Origin: CAYTSA01 sp964440345
GTDB taxonomy: Bacteria > Desulfobacterota > Desulfovibrionia > Desulfovibrionales > Desulfovibrionaceae
NCBI GenBank assembly: GCA_964440345.1
Contig: CAYTSA010000009.1
Span: forward strand, 1-64,000
Length of the DNA stretch: 64,000 bases
Direction: 5' to 3'
The notes below the pieces were generated by a model. It was not told the origin of the DNA and did no database searches. It saw only the letters and a list, made by a program, of their open reading frames with translations. Of the stretch, positions 26,407 to 35,800 are shown piece after piece. A program made the translations under genes and the position numbers. Position 1 is the first letter of the stretch, and each line of letters starts with the position of its first letter.

Positions 26407-26647
26407 AAATATTTTCATTGTTAAAATACTCTAACTCAGCGATAGGTCTCTTTTTCGTACGTGAAAAGAAGGATGCTTTGGGACATGGCGGCGCCTGGTT
26501 AGTGATGGAGCATGCTTATGTACCCATTTAATTTTTTTGAACATAACGCGACTCTTCCACTTTTTGGGTGGTGGATCAGGGTTCATTTTTCAGGCGCTGG
26601 ATTACGCAAGCCTACCCGCTTCTTTGGCTCATTTAGACGCAGCGTTG

Positions 26648-27535
26648 TCAAGCGGGCCTCCTGGTCGCCATTTGCTGCAGCACGTTGCCCATGATGATGC
26701 ACAGCAACCCGGCCACGGTGGAGCCGTGGATGTCTTCGCCCACCAGGAAGTGGATAAAGACCAGGGACAGGAAGGGCGAGAGGAAAATGAGGTTGGCCAC
26801 GCGGGCGGAGCTGGTGGTCAGCTTCATGGCCATGAGCCAGAACACAAAGGCGACGCCCATTTCAAAAACACCCACATAGGCTGCGCCGGCCAGGCCCCGC
26901 CAGTCGGCCACGGCGTAATGGGAAAATACCCCTGTGCACACAGCTATGGCCGCGAATCCAAAACAAAAATTGAGAAGCAGACTACACACCGGGTCCTGCT
27001 CGTCATTAGCGTTGTAAATCCAGTACAGGGCCCAGACAATGGTGCTGAGCAGGGCCAAAGCGACTCCTTGGGAATCGGTGAAGCGCAGGCCCAGCATGTC
27101 GCCGCGGGTGGATATGATCACCACGCCGCAGTAGCTGACGGCTATGGCGAGCAGCTCCAGCGACCGCAGCTTCTGTCCTAGCAGGGGCACGGCCAGCAGA
27201 CTCAACGTGACCGCCCAGGTATAGTTCAGGGGCTGGGCTTCCTGGGCCGGAAGCCGGTCGTAGGCGGCGAAGAGAATGACGTAATAGAGAAAGGGGTTGA
27301 GCATTCCCAGCAAGGCGGCGCGCAGCACGGAGCAGCGCGAAAGGGACGCCAGGCTGGCCAGTTTGCCCTGCACGCCGAGAATAGCGCCCAAAACAAGTAT
27401 GGACGTGAGGCTGGAATAGAAGAGCAGTTGTAGGGGGTCCAGGTAACGCAGGGATATCTTGAAGGCCGAGGCCACTGTGGACCACAGCAACACTGCGCCT
27501 GATGCATAAAAAATGGCCTTTTTATCGTCCTTCAT
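26648..27535 (-). CDS. EamA/DMT-superfamily transporter
   Basis: A 295-residue protein with ten predicted transmembrane helices in two repeats of five, typical of drug/metabolite transporters (GAVLLWSTVASAFKISLRYLDP, then NYTWAVTLSLLAVPLLGQKLRSLELLAIAVSYCGVVI, VANLIFLSPFLSLVFIHFLVGE). The substrate, often an amino acid or metabolite for export, is not predictable. It stands alone. Confidence 0.88.
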   Translation of the reverse strand: MKDDKKAIFYASGAVLLWSTVASAFKISLRYLDPLQLLFYSSLTSILVLGAILGVQGKLASLASLSRCSVLRAALLGMLNPFLYYVILFAAYDRLPAQEAQPLNYTWAVTLSLLAVPLLGQKLRSLELLAIAVSYCGVVIISTRGDMLGLRFTDSQGVALALLSTIVWALYWIYNANDEQDPVCSLLLNFCFGFAAIAVCTGVFSHYAVADWRGLAGAAYVGVFEMGVAFVFWLMAMKLTTSSARVANLIFLSPFLSLVFIHFLVGEDIHGSTVAGLLCIIMGNVLQQMATRRPA

Positions 27536-27596
27536 GCGGCGGAGAGTACAATGCAGGGGCGCGAATAGCCAGAGATGCGCGCGTGTTTGGTCTGCT

Positions 27597-29888
27597 TCAA
27601 TTGGCTCGCTGGCCGTTCATGGAAAAAACGCGCACGGCCTCGGCCTGGGTTGCCGGCAGGGGGCGGCCGAAGAAGAAACCCTGGGCCTGGCTGCAGCGCA
27701 GCTGCGCCAGCAGGCTCACCTGGTTTTCGTGCTCCACGCCTTCGGCAATGACGGTTAGGTCCATGGCCTGGGCCAGGGTCACTATGGCTCGGACAATAGG
27801 GAGGTTGGCTTGGCCGTTGCCGGGCTCCAGAAAGGATTTGTCTATTTTCAGCGCGTCAATAGGCAACTGGTGTAAATAGCTGAGGGACGAATAGCCTGTG
27901 CCAAAGTCGTCAATGGCGATGCGCAATCCCAGGTCCTTGAGCCGGGTCAAGGCCGTGATGGTGAACTGGGCGTCGTTCATGGCCAGGCTTTCTGTCAGCT
28001 CCAGGCAGATGCAGTGGGCTGGAGCGTTGCTCTGCTCCAGCACCCGGTTCACTACGTCCGGCAGGCTGCGTTTGCAGAGTTGTCTTCCGGACAAGTTCAC
28101 GGAGAGTATGATTGCTTGTTCTTGGGCGGGCAGCACGGAGTTCCACCGCTTCGCCTGAATGCAGGCCTCTTCCAGCACCCATTCGCCCAGGGGCAGTATG
28201 AGGCCGGTCTCTTCCGCCACCGGGATGAATTCGCTTGGCGGCAGCAGCCCACGCTTGGGGTGGTTCCAGCGGGCCAGGGCCTCGAAGCCGTACAAGGACT
28301 GACTTTCCAGTGAATAGATGGGCTGGTAGTACACCTCCAGTTCGCCGTTGCCCAGGGCCCGGCGCAGCTCAGTTTCAATCTGCAGCGTATGCTGGGCCTT
28401 ATGGTACATGGCCGGGTCGAACACCCGATAGCTCCCGTCGCCTTCTTCCTTGGCCTTGTACATAGCGATATCCGCATCGCGGAGCAGGTCCTCTGGAGAA
28501 CTGTAATGCATGGTGTGCATGACGATGCCCACGGACGCGCCGCAGACGATGTCTTCCCCGACCAGAGATACGGGTTTTTGCAGGGAAGCCTGAAACCGCC
28601 TGGCCACCCGCACAGCTTCCTGGGGTTCGTGGATGTTTTCCAACAGCACGGCGAATTCGTCGCCGCCCAGTCGGGCCACGGTGTCAACGTTGCGCACGCA
28701 ATTCATAAACCGCTGGGCTACAGCCTGGAGCAGCTGGTCGCCCACCAAATGGCCCAGGCTGTCGTTGATGTGCTTGAAGCGGTCGAGGTCCACTACAAGC
28801 ACAGCATAGGAGTCTTCATTGTTGCGCATAGACCGGCTCACGGCCCGCTCCAGGCGCTCCATAAACAGATATCGGTTGGGCAGGCCTGTGAGGGCGTCGT
28901 GAAACGCCTGATGCGCCAACTGCTCCTCGTGCTCTTTGCGTTCGGAGATGTCCTGATACATGAAGAAGAGCCGATGGACCTTGTTGTTGCGAAAGACGGG
29001 CATGCCGAGCATGGAAACGTCCACAGCGGTTCCGTCCTTGCGCAGCCGCTGGGTTTCGCGCTGCAGACAGCGCCCGGCCAAGAGTGTCTTCCGGGTCGCG
29101 AGCACTTCGATTTGCGCTTCAGGAGACACGATGAGTGAACTGTTCATCTTGTGTTGGACTTCTTGGGAGGAGTAGCCGAAAAGCTGTTCATAGCCGTGGT
29201 TGACCAGTTCTATGCGTCCTTCCAGGTCCAGAAGCGCAATGGCCAGGGGAGAATTGTCAAAGAGCTGGCGAAACAGGGATTGCTGCTCTTCCAGTTCAAT
29301 CTGTTTTTCTTGCAGCTGAGCTATGTTGTGTTCTAACTGGGTGTTCTTCTCCGAAAGAAGCCTGTAGAGTTCAAAACTTTCCAAACTGTTCGCTGCGTTG
29401 AGCAACAGGATGGACAAAAGATGCAATGAGCTGTCCGGGATGTCCTCCACATTTTTTGGAGGAACCGCTACGAACAGGCCCCGAATGCGCGACGCAGTGG
29501 CAATGGAGTGCATGATCAGTCGGCGGCCGGACCATGGATCGTTGCAGCTGATGGGGCGGAAAACAGATTTACGCTCCATGGCTGTGCAAACGTTACCGCA
29601 ATCTACGCCGTACTCCAGCTCTACGTCCATAAGCGGCGCTGCCGAGTCTGGGGTGCAGGCGGCCAGGTAAAAATCCGAGCTGTTCTCGTCAACCAGGTAA
29701 ACGGCCATGGCCTCGGCGTCGAAAAGGCCGTTGGCGCGGTGCAGAATCTCGGCGGCGATGGACGCTGCAGTATCAAATGAAGACTGCGCAGGCTGAAAAT
29801 TGCCCACTTCGCCGGCCCGTTGCAAGGCTTCCAGGGTAAATGTGTATACTTCTTCTAAATAATCAATACGTTGTTGCAGTTTGTCCAT
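27597..29888 (-). CDS. GAF-PAS-GGDEF-EAL cyclic-di-GMP signalling protein
   Basis: A 763-residue cytoplasmic protein. A GAF-like sensor occupies about 25-180, a coiled coil 180-215, PAS 215-330, GGDEF 340-490 with an intact RLGGDEFAV motif, and EAL 510-760 with GFEALARW and IDDFGTGYSSL. Both synthesis and hydrolysis of cyclic-di-GMP are possible by motif. ATG 29888 overlaps the stop of the upstream HDOD gene (TGATG), so the two are co-translated. Together with the HDOD protein it opens the first signalling cluster. Confidence 0.92.
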   Translation of the reverse strand: MDKLQQRIDYLEEVYTFTLEALQRAGEVGNFQPAQSSFDTAASIAAEILHRANGLFDAEAMAVYLVDENSSDFYLAACTPDSAAPLMDVELEYGVDCGNVCTAMERKSVFRPISCNDPWSGRRLIMHSIATASRIRGLFVAVPPKNVEDIPDSSLHLLSILLLNAANSLESFELYRLLSEKNTQLEHNIAQLQEKQIELEEQQSLFRQLFDNSPLAIALLDLEGRIELVNHGYEQLFGYSSQEVQHKMNSSLIVSPEAQIEVLATRKTLLAGRCLQRETQRLRKDGTAVDVSMLGMPVFRNNKVHRLFFMYQDISERKEHEEQLAHQAFHDALTGLPNRYLFMERLERAVSRSMRNNEDSYAVLVVDLDRFKHINDSLGHLVGDQLLQAVAQRFMNCVRNVDTVARLGGDEFAVLLENIHEPQEAVRVARRFQASLQKPVSLVGEDIVCGASVGIVMHTMHYSSPEDLLRDADIAMYKAKEEGDGSYRVFDPAMYHKAQHTLQIETELRRALGNGELEVYYQPIYSLESQSLYGFEALARWNHPKRGLLPPSEFIPVAEETGLILPLGEWVLEEACIQAKRWNSVLPAQEQAIILSVNLSGRQLCKRSLPDVVNRVLEQSNAPAHCICLELTESLAMNDAQFTITALTRLKDLGLRIAIDDFGTGYSSLSYLHQLPIDALKIDKSFLEPGNGQANLPIVRAIVTLAQAMDLTVIAEGVEHENQVSLLAQLRCSQAQGFFFGRPLPATQAEAVRVFSMNGQRAN

Positions 29889-31147
29889 CAAGCAGCTCCC
29901 TGCATTTCTTGCCCTGGATTATTGACCTCAAAAAGCCGGTGCATGGTCTTGGCCTGGTTGTTTGTCCGTTCCAGCAGCTGCGGCAGATCACCAGGGCGCA
30001 AGCCCAAAGACTTCCAGCAGGCGTCGTAGAGCTGCGGCATCGGCGCGTTTTGGCTGGGGTTTTCCAGCAGGTGGGCCAGGCCGTCCGCCATGTGGATGCA
30101 GGCGCTGTCCGGATTGGCGGCGGCGGATTGTTTATGGTGCTTGCATACTGCGGCAACAAGCGAATCTGGCAAGCTCCAACTGGACAATAATTCTCCAGTC
30201 AGTTCACCATGGTCGTAGCCCCAAATGTGTTTTTCTGCAGCGTGCAGGGTGCAATGCTCTGTATAAGCCGTATGCATGGCGCTCAGCACCAGGTCTGGCC
30301 GCCGGCGGAGCATGACCAGCCGGCCCACGTCGTGCAGCAGGCCACAGACAAAAAGCCGTTCTCCATCCAGTCCCAGCCGGTCCCCCATGAGCCGGGCGGC
30401 TCCGCCACAGGCAATGGAATGCCGCCAAAAGGAATTCATGTCGAACAGTTCTTCGGGGACGTCGTCGAAAAACGTGATCAGCGAGACGCCGGCCGCCAGA
30501 GCCACCAAACGCCGGGACCCGGCCATGGCCACAGCACGTTGCAAGGTGTCCACTTTCTTTGACAGTCCAAAGTACGGCGAATTGATAAGCCGCAGCAAAC
30601 GGGATGAGAGATTGGCGTCAGCGCCTATAATTTCAGCTACATGAGCAGCAGAACTGCGAGGGTTGTTTAGTGCTTCAAGGATGCGCGTAAAGATGTCCGG
30701 CAGGGTCGCCAGTTCTGTTTCTCGTTGTGCGAGGCTCTTTTTGTCCGGGGCAGGCTGTAGGGTTTTGGGTTTTTGTGCAAGCACAGGCGCAGAAAGCGCG
30801 AACTCGGTACAGCCTTTTGTCGCAGCCAGCTTGGCAATGCGTTGCAGGTACAGTTTGGCCGCCAACTGGACGATGGACTGGCTGGCGTCGCAACTGGCAA
30901 AACGCCGGCGGGTAACATTTTTGCATTGTTCCATGGTTTCCGGGTCCAGTTTTTGCGGCCGGTATGTATCGCATGCAGAAGAATCAGACCGAATTTGCGC
31001 TTCTGTAACACCCCAGATTTTGAAAACTCGAAAATGCTTCTCTGCAATAGTGGTGTCTTTCGCGAGGATCAGTCTTCCCTGAGGAGTGTGGAGGTCATGG
31101 CTGAGGATCATCCCAGGCTTGACATCGTTTATGCTCACATACGGCAT
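29888..31147 (-). CDS. HDOD-domain signalling protein
   Basis: About 419 residues. The N-terminus (MPYVSINDVKPGMILSHDLHTPQGRLILAKDTTI) is the small domain often found before HD-GYP/HDOD modules. The HDOD domain spans about 150-400 (LPDIFTRILEALNNP, NLSSRLLRLINSPYFGL, LLHDVGRLVML). ATG 31147 is chosen because AAGAGG precedes it; the upstream extension has no ribosome-binding site. HDOD proteins lack phosphodiesterase activity as a rule and act as protein-interaction modules in signalling. Confidence 0.87.
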   Translation of the reverse strand: MPYVSINDVKPGMILSHDLHTPQGRLILAKDTTIAEKHFRVFKIWGVTEAQIRSDSSACDTYRPQKLDPETMEQCKNVTRRRFASCDASQSIVQLAAKLYLQRIAKLAATKGCTEFALSAPVLAQKPKTLQPAPDKKSLAQRETELATLPDIFTRILEALNNPRSSAAHVAEIIGADANLSSRLLRLINSPYFGLSKKVDTLQRAVAMAGSRRLVALAAGVSLITFFDDVPEELFDMNSFWRHSIACGGAARLMGDRLGLDGERLFVCGLLHDVGRLVMLRRRPDLVLSAMHTAYTEHCTLHAAEKHIWGYDHGELTGELLSSWSLPDSLVAAVCKHHKQSAAANPDSACIHMADGLAHLLENPSQNAPMPQLYDACWKSLGLRPGDLPQLLERTNNQAKTMHRLFEVNNPGQEMQGAA

Positions 31148-31672
31148 GGCAACCTCTTGAAAAAATAGACATGAAGCGCAGTGTGGCCGCTCTGCGGCAG
31201 ATTGCAGTCGTGTCACGCTTCCAACCGTGATACTACATATTTCGATGTTGTCTATAGGAAAAAGTCCCAGACGTTCGGGGGTTATTCCCAGACGTCACAG
31301 AATCGTCAAATAATGCAAGAGCGTTACAGGAAAGAAGTAGGGAGGACGAGCGGAAAGATTTTTTTACGTAAAGCAGCGGCTATGCTTTTGGCTGCCCCTG
31401 ATCCAGCGCCTGGATAATGATATAGTCGTAAAATTTGGTTAACCACGCAGATAGATTGCATATACAAACATGTGTTCAGCACAACACGCTGTGATGTTAT
31501 TGATTTTTCGTCAACCGGCAATTGTTGTTTGTTTGCCAGAAAACTCACGGCGTAGTGTAGGGGCGGGCCTTGCGCCCGCCCGCTGACGATAACATGCTGG
31601 GATTGTGTGTATGCTTTTTGCCCGGCAATTCGCACGAAGAAGGCGCGGGCGACCGCAAGGGTCGCCCCTACG
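31148..31672. other. Intergenic region with palindromic element
   Basis: About 525 bases between the receiver-phosphatase gene and the HDOD gene (both minus strand). No convincing gene is seen. The left half would contain the HDOD gene promoter; the right half carries the inverted-repeat element at 31551-31677. Confidence 0.6.
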
Positions 31673-31677
31673 CTATG
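31551..31677. mobile_element. MITE-like element with inverted GC-rich arms (family R1)
   Basis: Left arm 31551-31583 (CGTAGTGTAGGGGCGGGCC...) and right arm 31645-31677 (...GGGTCGCCCCTACGCTAT) are inverted copies about 60 bases apart. Each arm is itself a palindrome, and a lone arm occurs at 26261. No transposase is present. The stop codon of the receiver-phosphatase gene (31675-31673) lies inside the right arm. Confidence 0.65.
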
Positions 31678-32890
31678 TCTGTGTTTTGCCGTCCTGTCTG
31701 GATAATGTTGGTTGGCCCGTCGCCTTGACCACGGCAAGGGTAACGTCGTCCAGCTGTTTGGCCTTGCCGCGAAAGGCTTCCAGCTCGGCCAGGACGGCGT
31801 CTATAACGCCGCAGGCGGATGCGTGGGCGTTGCGGGCCACGCATTCTTGAAAACGCTGCATCCCAAACAATTCGTCTGCTTCGTTGATCGTTTCCCATAC
31901 GCCGTCGGTGGAGCAGACAAGAATTTCGCCTGGGGCCAGGCCGGCGGCGGCGTGTTCAGGGAAAGCAAGCCCCGGCGACAAACCCAGGAGCGGACCTTTG
32001 GCGCCGTCAAGTATGCGGCAGGCCCCGGAGTGCGGAGAATAGACAAAGGCTGGTTCGTGACCAGCGTTGGCCCAGCGCATGGTTTGCGCATTGGGGTCCA
32101 GCTCCGTCATAAGCAAGGTGACGAACCTGCCGGAATCTTTGACGTCTTCGCAGACAAGAGTGTTGGCCAGCTGCAGAAGCTCGTCCAGGGGATAATTGGT
32201 TTGGGTCAGACCTTTGATAACGCCGCGGGTGGAGGCCATAAGCAGAGAGGCGGCCACGCCGTGGCCGCACACGTCCGCCACTATAACAACCAGTTGCCCC
32301 GCCGGCGTCAGATAAAAATCAAAATAGTCGCCCCCGGTTTCGTCGCAATAGACTGACCGGCCAGCAACGTCCAGCCCTTCCAGGCAGGGCGCTTCGTCCG
32401 GCAGCAGGTTTTGCTGCACCTCCTGGGCCAGCTCCAGAGCTTTAAGCCGCTCCCTGGAGTCCAGAAGGTCCCTTGTGCGTTTTTTGACCAGCCGTTCCAG
32501 ATTGTCGCGGTGCGTCTTCAGTTCCAGGTGGTTTTTGACCCGGGCCAGTAAAATGGGCGGGCTGATGGGTTTAGCCACATAATCAATGGCCCCCAGGTCC
32601 AGGCCTTTGGCTTCGTCTTCCACCTCATCCTTGGCAGTCACAAAGATGATGGGAATATCGTGAGTGCGGCCATGCTGCTTCAGCTGTTTGCAAACCTCGT
32701 AACCGTCCATGCCAGGCATCATCACATCCAGGAGGATGATATCCGGTTTTTCCTCGGCTACAGCTTCCAGGGCCTGCTCCCCGTCCAGAGCCACGCTAAC
32801 TTCATAGTCGTCGGCAAGCAAATCGACCAGGATGTCGATATTGGCTTTCGTGTCGTCCACTACAAGAACGTTGTACTGGCGTGCGTTCAT
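31673..32890 (-). CDS. Response regulator with SpoIIE/PP2C-type phosphatase output (RsbU-like)
   Basis: A 405-residue protein. Receiver domain 1-125 with phosphoacceptor in LLDVMMPGMDG and conserved lysine in VAKPIS, a coiled-coil linker 125-175, then a PP2C SpoIIE phosphatase (DETGGDYFDFY, ADVCGHGVAASLLMASTRG, DGVWETINEADELFG). Such proteins dephosphorylate anti-anti-sigma factors in partner-switching pathways. Its start overlaps the end of the hybrid kinase (ATGA), so the kinase probably phosphorylates it. The last codons and stop lie in a repeat arm. Confidence 0.92.
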   Translation of the reverse strand: MNARQYNVLVVDDTKANIDILVDLLADDYEVSVALDGEQALEAVAEEKPDIILLDVMMPGMDGYEVCKQLKQHGRTHDIPIIFVTAKDEVEDEAKGLDLGAIDYVAKPISPPILLARVKNHLELKTHRDNLERLVKKRTRDLLDSRERLKALELAQEVQQNLLPDEAPCLEGLDVAGRSVYCDETGGDYFDFYLTPAGQLVVIVADVCGHGVAASLLMASTRGVIKGLTQTNYPLDELLQLANTLVCEDVKDSGRFVTLLMTELDPNAQTMRWANAGHEPAFVYSPHSGACRILDGAKGPLLGLSPGLAFPEHAAAGLAPGEILVCSTDGVWETINEADELFGMQRFQECVARNAHASACGVIDAVLAELEAFRGKAKQLDDVTLAVVKATGQPTLSRQDGKTQT

Positions 32891-35800
32891 GTTGATGTCT
32901 CCTTCACAATCTCCTGCAGTTCATGCAACGCTTTCAAGCCCTTTTTAAAATCATAGTTGTCCACAGCTGCGGCCAGAGCAGCCAGAAGGGGCTGGGCCTG
33001 CGCCGGCCAGGCGGCAGCGCGCATGTTTTGCAGCACCGGCCCGCATTTGGCCGGCCTGCGGGCTGTAAGCAGCGGCTTCAGCTCAGCGCACAGCTCCCTC
33101 AGCTGCTCCAGGTCTGGGGTGTGCGGGATTTCGGAAATCAGCTCCGGGTTAGTCTGGTCTGTTGCGGCCTCTTCTGTGGATAGCAGCTCCAGACTGGCCA
33201 TGGCTCGCCGCAGTTCTTGATCTACAGCGTTCATGGTTTGCTGCAGATCGCCGTCGCCGCTGCGTAAACATTGGTCTAATTCTGCGGCGGCTCTGCTCAG
33301 GTCCTTGGCGCCCAGGTTGGCGGCCACGCCTTTAAGCGTGTGGGCGCCGGCTTGCGCCGCCTGGCGGTCGCCGCTCTGCAGCATAGCTTGCATGCGTTCG
33401 GCTTCCGTGGAGTAGTCTTGGTGAAAATTCTGCAACAATGTGCGGTATAGCGTAGCATTGTTGCGCACTCGACGCAGGCCGGCGGCTGTGTCAAACCCGT
33501 CCAGTTCTGGAAAGTCCGGCGTTTCTCCATGTGAAGGCGCTCCACCGGCCGCCGGCCCCACCCATTGGCTCAATGCGCCGAACAGCTTGTCCGGCTCAAT
33601 GGGCTTGGTGACGTGGTCGTTCATGCCGGCGGCCAGGCAGCGCTCTCGGTCGTCGGACAGGGCGTGAGCGGTCATGGCAATGATGGGCAGCCGGGCCAGG
33701 CGCTGGTCGCCGGTTTCTTGGGCCAGGCTGCGAACGGCTCGGGCGGTTTCAAAACCGTCCATTTCCGGCATCTGCAGATCGGTGAGTATGGCGTCGTAAA
33801 CCGGTCCCTTATCGGAATATTGGGCTGCGACCAAATCTACGGCTTTGCGGCCGTTGACGGCGGTGTCCACAATATAGCCGGCGCCTTCGAGCAGTTCTGC
33901 CGCCACCTGGCGGTTTATAGCGTTGTCCTCCACCAGCAATATGCGGGCTCCCTGGCCAAGCTCGCCATTGTGGGGGGTGCTGCGCCGCGTTTCAGGCGCC
34001 TCTCTGCCCAGCGCCCGGGCCGCAGCCCGGACCAGGGTAGTGGGGCTGAGCGGCTTGGTCAGCACTGCTGCAGCAGACGCGCCCTGCGGCGAGGAGGCGG
34101 CGGCTTCTTCGCGTCCGTACGGAGCAGCCAGGATTATTGGCGCGCCAAGTGAAATAGCGCTTGCTCTGGCTGCAGGCCACTCCAGAATGAGCAGATCGGG
34201 CGCTGTTTCCTGCAAAAGCGTAGGCAGTATTTCGGCTCCCGCGGCCTGGAGTTGGTCGCTGACAGCCAGGCCTACAGCCGAGTTTGTTGTCTGCGCAAAG
34301 ATACGGACGCCGGACAGGTCCGGCAGAGGGTCGGGCATGGCTGCGGCTTCGCTGGGGTCTGGCAGGCCGAACTGTGCAGTGAAAGCGAATTCAGCTCCCT
34401 GCCCGGGCTCGCTGTCCACGCCGATATCGCCGCCCATGAGCCGGGCCAGCTTTTTGCAAATTGCCAGCCCCAGGCCCGTGCCGCCATATTTGCGCGTGAT
34501 GGAGCCGTCAGCCTGAGAAAAAGACTGAAAGAGTTTTTCAGACTGTTCGCGACTGATGCCGATGCCAGAGTCGCGCACGGTGAAGCGCAGAGTGATAGTC
34601 TGTGAAGTGGAGGAAACTGGCTCCACGCGGACAACCACTTCGCCGCAGTCTGTAAACTTCATGGCGTTGCCCACAAGGTTCACCAGTATCTGGCCTAACC
34701 GCAAGGCGTCGCCCACCAGTAAGCGGGGAGTATCCGGCGTGGCTGAAACCGCCAGCTCCAGTTTTTTCTCCGCGGCTTTGACAGCAAACAGACTGGCGAC
34801 GTTGTCTAGCGTCTCATCAAGGTAGAACGTCTGATGCTCAATATCTAAGCGACCTGCCTCGATTTTTGAAAAGTCTAGAATGTCATTAATGATTTCCAAT
34901 AAGGTTTGAGAAGCAGATTGGATTTTGTCTAGATAGTCTTTTTGCTTGGGGGTAAGGTGTGTTTTCAAGGCCAGGTGGGACATGCCGATAATAGCGTTCA
35001 TGGGCGTGCGGATTTCGTGGCTCATGCGGGCGAGAAAATCGCTTTTGGCCTGGTTTGCGGAGTCGGCGGCTTCCCGAGCTTTTTTGAGCTCGCGTTCGTA
35101 TTGCTTGCGCTCAGTAATGTCGGTCAAAAACGCCATATAGCCCAGAAATCGTTCTTTGTGATCCAATAGTTGGCTGCCGTGCACGAGGACGTCCACCGGC
35201 TTGCCGTCTTTGTTCAGAAACTGCCCTTCCATAAGGATGCGGCCGTCTGTGGCGGCGTCCAAGCTCTCACGAATTTTCTCACGGGTTTTCTGAGTCGCGA
35301 AATCTGAAGGCGTTCGGCCCAGGAATTCATTTCTGGCGTAGCCGAGCAGCTTTTCAGTGGCTGGGTTGGCTTCGGTGATGTGTTGCTGGGCGTCCATAAG
35401 CCAGAATCCTTCGCCAGCGGTTTCGATAATGCGCCGAAATTTCTCTTCACTTTTGCTCAATTCCTCTTCGGTCAGTTTGCGCTCCATGATATCCATGGTC
35501 AGTCCGATGAGGGTGAGGGGGGACCCGTCGGCGTCCCGTTGGGTGATTTTTCCCGTGGCGGCGAGCCAGACCCAGGCGCCGTAGCGGGTGCGAACCCGGA
35601 ATTCTGAGGAATAGATGGGCTGTTCGCCTCGCAAGTAGCGTTTCAAGGCTTCCACAGAGTCGCCCAAGTCGTTGGGATGGATGAGGGCTGCTTCCTCGTT
35701 TAAATTTCGTGGCAGTTGGTCTGGCGTGTAGCCCAGCCGGCGGAACAAGCGGTCAGGTAGAATGGTATACTGGCCGGTGGCGGCGTCCAGCTCCCATAAG

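Noticed and set aside
26537..27181. 214-codon plus-strand frame
   Set aside because: Mostly antisense to the EamA transporter, and the free part has no recognisable features.
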